Below, piece by piece: positions 4,505-5,639 of a DNA stretch of 5,639 nt. The DNA is taken from positions 1 to 5,639 of the forward strand of contig CAMYKJ010000162.1 of the NCBI GenBank assembly GCA_947258945.1. Reading direction: 5' to 3'. This stretch comes from an uncultured Ectothiorhodospiraceae bacterium. Its GTDB lineage: Bacteria > Pseudomonadota > Gammaproteobacteria > UBA9214. The position numbers were made by a program, and so were the translations under genes. How positions within the stretch are numbered: position 1 is the first letter of the stretch; each line of letters begins with the position of its first letter. The notes beneath the pieces were generated by a model. That model saw only the letters and a list, made by a program, of their open reading frames with translations, was not told the DNA's origin and made no database searches.

Positions 4505-4837
4505 TTATTGCGGTGGCGGTATGTCAGTCAGGTTGGTCTCGCACAGGACCCCGCGCATGGTACTGATCAGTTCCAGCAGCTTCTCGTTACTGACACAGTA
4601 GTAGATCCGATTGGCGTCACGCCGGGACCTGACGATGTTCTTGTTGCGCAGCTGATCGAGGTGCTGGGAAACATTGCTTTGCGAGGTGCCGATCTTCTCG
4701 ACGATCTCGCCCACCGACATCTCGCTGTTGCCAAGCGTGCATAGTATCTTCCAGCGCAGGGGATGGCCCATGGCTTTCAGGGCGTCTGCCGTGAGGACGA
4801 TATCCTCTTCCGGCTCGATGGAATCCGTCTTGTCCAT
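4505..4837 (-). CDS. ArsR-family repressor, BigR/SqrR-like
   Basis: 110 residues. The winged-helix core spans ~20-95: LKAMGHPLRWKILCTL, a recognition region IGTSQSNVSQHLDQLRNKNIV, and a wing SRRDANRIYYCV. The classic ArsR metal site (CxC in helix 3) is absent; the position reads SEMSVGEI. Instead C33 (ILCTL) and C99 (GVLC) align with the two cysteines of BigR (42 and 108), and the separation is 66 in both. In BigR and SqrR these form a disulfide or polysulfide bridge with sulfane sulfur, which releases DNA and induces sulfide-detoxification genes. C81 is an extra cysteine. The ATG at 4837 has GGAG 6 bases upstream and a candidate promoter at 4863-4890. The neighbour on the left is the sulfur-globule-type gene. 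ArsR membership is certain; the persulfide role is an inference from cysteine spacing and context. Confidence 0.92.
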   Translation of the reverse strand: MDKTDSIEPEEDIVLTADALKAMGHPLRWKILCTLGNSEMSVGEIVEKIGTSQSNVSQHLDQLRNKNIVRSRRDANRIYYCVSNEKLLELISTMRGVLCETNLTDIPPPQ

Positions 4838-4862
4838 TTACTACTCCAGTGTTCCTGTGCCA

Positions 4863-4890
4863 AGTGTAACCCGAAGGCAATGAGTTGCAA
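4863..4890 (-). promoter_or_regulatory. Candidate promoter of the ArsR-family gene
   Basis: On the - strand TTGCAA (4885-4890, 4/6) and TACACT (4863-4868, 4/6) are 16 bases apart. The leader then runs about 20 nt to the ATG at 4837. The pentamer ACACT occurs twice on this strand, inside the -10 and again just before the ribosome binding site. It lies in the 70-base gap after the receiver-PAS gene, so the regulator can be expressed separately. Confidence 0.45.
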
Positions 4891-4907
4891 ACGGTATACG
4901 CAGTAAT

Positions 4908-5639
4908 TCAATCAGTGACGCGCTCGTACCCCGTCATATCCTTCGCGATACAGATTATATCCGTGATCTCGCCCTGCTCGTTCATGATGGCGGTGCGCGA
5001 AAACAGGATTGGCACACGCAGCCGGTCCTTGGCGATAAAACTTGCCTCGATGCTGCTGAGCGTGCCGGTGCGAATCAGCGCCTCCAGCCAGGTCCCCATG
5101 AACGCATTGGCCTGTACCGTCTCTTCCTCCTCGAAGATGTCGCCGATCGACATGCCCAGCAGATCGTCCTCGGTGTAATCCAGCATGCGGCAGGCCGTCG
5201 GATTGGCCGCCTTGACCGTACCGTCGGGGGCGAGCAGTAACAGTGCCTCGCCCATGTGATTGATGACATTTTCCAGGTAAGTCTTGGCAAGCTTCAGTTC
5301 GCGGGTACGCTCATCGACCAGTTCCTCGAGCCGGAGGGTCATTTCCCGTTCCTTCTCGATCAGCCGCAGGTAGGTGCTGATCTTGTTGATCAGCTGGTTG
5401 TCATCGATCGGCTTCAGCAGGTAGTCGGCGGCGCCGACCTCGTAGCCCTTTTTCTGGAACTCGTCGGTCTTGTAGGCGGCCGTGAGAAAGATGATCGGTA
5501 TATCCCGGGTTCTCTTCCTGACCTTGAGCATGGACGCCGTCTGGAAGCCATCCATATCAGGCATCTGTACGTCGAGAATGATCAGGTCGATGCGGGGATT
5601 CTCGAGGGCCATTTCGACGGCGCGCTGCCCGGAGCCGGC
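4908..5639 (-). CDS. Receiver - coiled coil - PAS signalling protein (5' partial)
   Basis: The frame is open to the right edge (first visible residues AGSGQRAVE), so the start is outside; 243 residues are visible. A response-regulator receiver is clear: the phosphoacceptor Asp in LIILDVQMPDMDG, the conserved Thr in IIFLTAA, and the conserved Lys in YLLKPID. A coiled-coil helix follows (INKISTYLRLIEKEREMTLRLEEL, continuing VDERTRELKLAKTYLENVI). Next is a PAS domain (EALLLLAPDGTVKAANPTAC through DIICIAKDMTGYERVTD). The protein ends there. No histidine-kinase, GGDEF, EAL or HTH domain follows, although this receiver/coiled-coil/PAS order usually precedes one. Any output domain must lie N-terminally outside the window, or the protein works through partners. 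The receiver would take phosphate from a sensor kinase and the PAS domain may sense redox or a ligand. It is followed by the ArsR-family gene on the same strand. Confidence 0.9.
   Translation of the reverse strand, partial: AGSGQRAVEMALENPRIDLIILDVQMPDMDGFQTASMLKVRKRTRDIPIIFLTAAYKTDEFQKKGYEVGAADYLLKPIDDNQLINKISTYLRLIEKEREMTLRLEELVDERTRELKLAKTYLENVINHMGEALLLLAPDGTVKAANPTACRMLDYTEDDLLGMSIGDIFEEEETVQANAFMGTWLEALIRTGTLSSIEASFIAKDRLRVPILFSRTAIMNEQGEITDIICIAKDMTGYERVTD

Noticed and set aside
4885..5178. + strand open frame opposite the PAS region
   Set aside because: The - strand frame has convincing receiver and PAS motifs. This one is a low-complexity Ser/Ile-rich shadow.

Overview
The window looks like chromosomal DNA of a sulfur-oxidising gammaproteobacterium. 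Three things suggest this. There is a CsrA very close to the enterobacterial form. There is a Trp/Gly/Asp-rich, then Tyr/Gly/Pro-rich, exported protein of the sulfur-globule type. There is also an ArsR-family repressor whose two cysteines match the persulfide-sensing BigR/SqrR group. A REP-like 'GTAGGAG' hairpin also fits this class. Species-level identity cannot be read from the sequence.

Layout, left half (all + strand). The window opens inside a gene for a J-domain / zinc-ribbon / PilZ-like protein (2-727). A clear sigma70-type promoter (735-763) follows, then csrA (800-979), which is only 59 codons. Next come a one-helix membrane protein of the DUF3301 type (1043-1339) and, overlapping it by 8 bases, an unnamed conserved-looking 129-residue protein (1332-1721). 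A TGATATAAT promoter leads into a 78-residue small protein (1781-2017) and a four-cysteine protein of 155 residues (2042-2509).

Middle (- strand). An exported protein with a carboxypeptidase-regulatory-like domain and an Ig-like C-terminal part (2537-3205) converges on the left block. Upstream of it lies a short receiver-like protein whose expected phosphoacceptor Asp is Glu (3263-3625). The AT-rich intergenic region 3626-3924 separates this pair from the divergent sulfur-globule gene and holds several inverted repeats and promoter-like elements.

Right part. The sulfur-globule-type gene (3925-4300) has a strong RBS, a signal peptide, four tandem 24-bp repeats and a strong terminator at 4329-4364, but its frame is broken by one extra G at 4105-4107. 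After a REP-like hairpin comes a - strand BigR/SqrR-like ArsR regulator (4505-4837). Upstream of that is a - strand receiver-coiled coil-PAS protein (4908-5639) that runs off the right edge.

How it may fit together (inference): the right part pairs a sulfur-storage envelope protein with a candidate sulfane-sulfur sensor and a signalling protein. The left part joins a chaperone/PilZ-like protein to the global post-transcriptional regulator CsrA. I see no CRISPR array, rRNA, tRNA, transposase or integrase.
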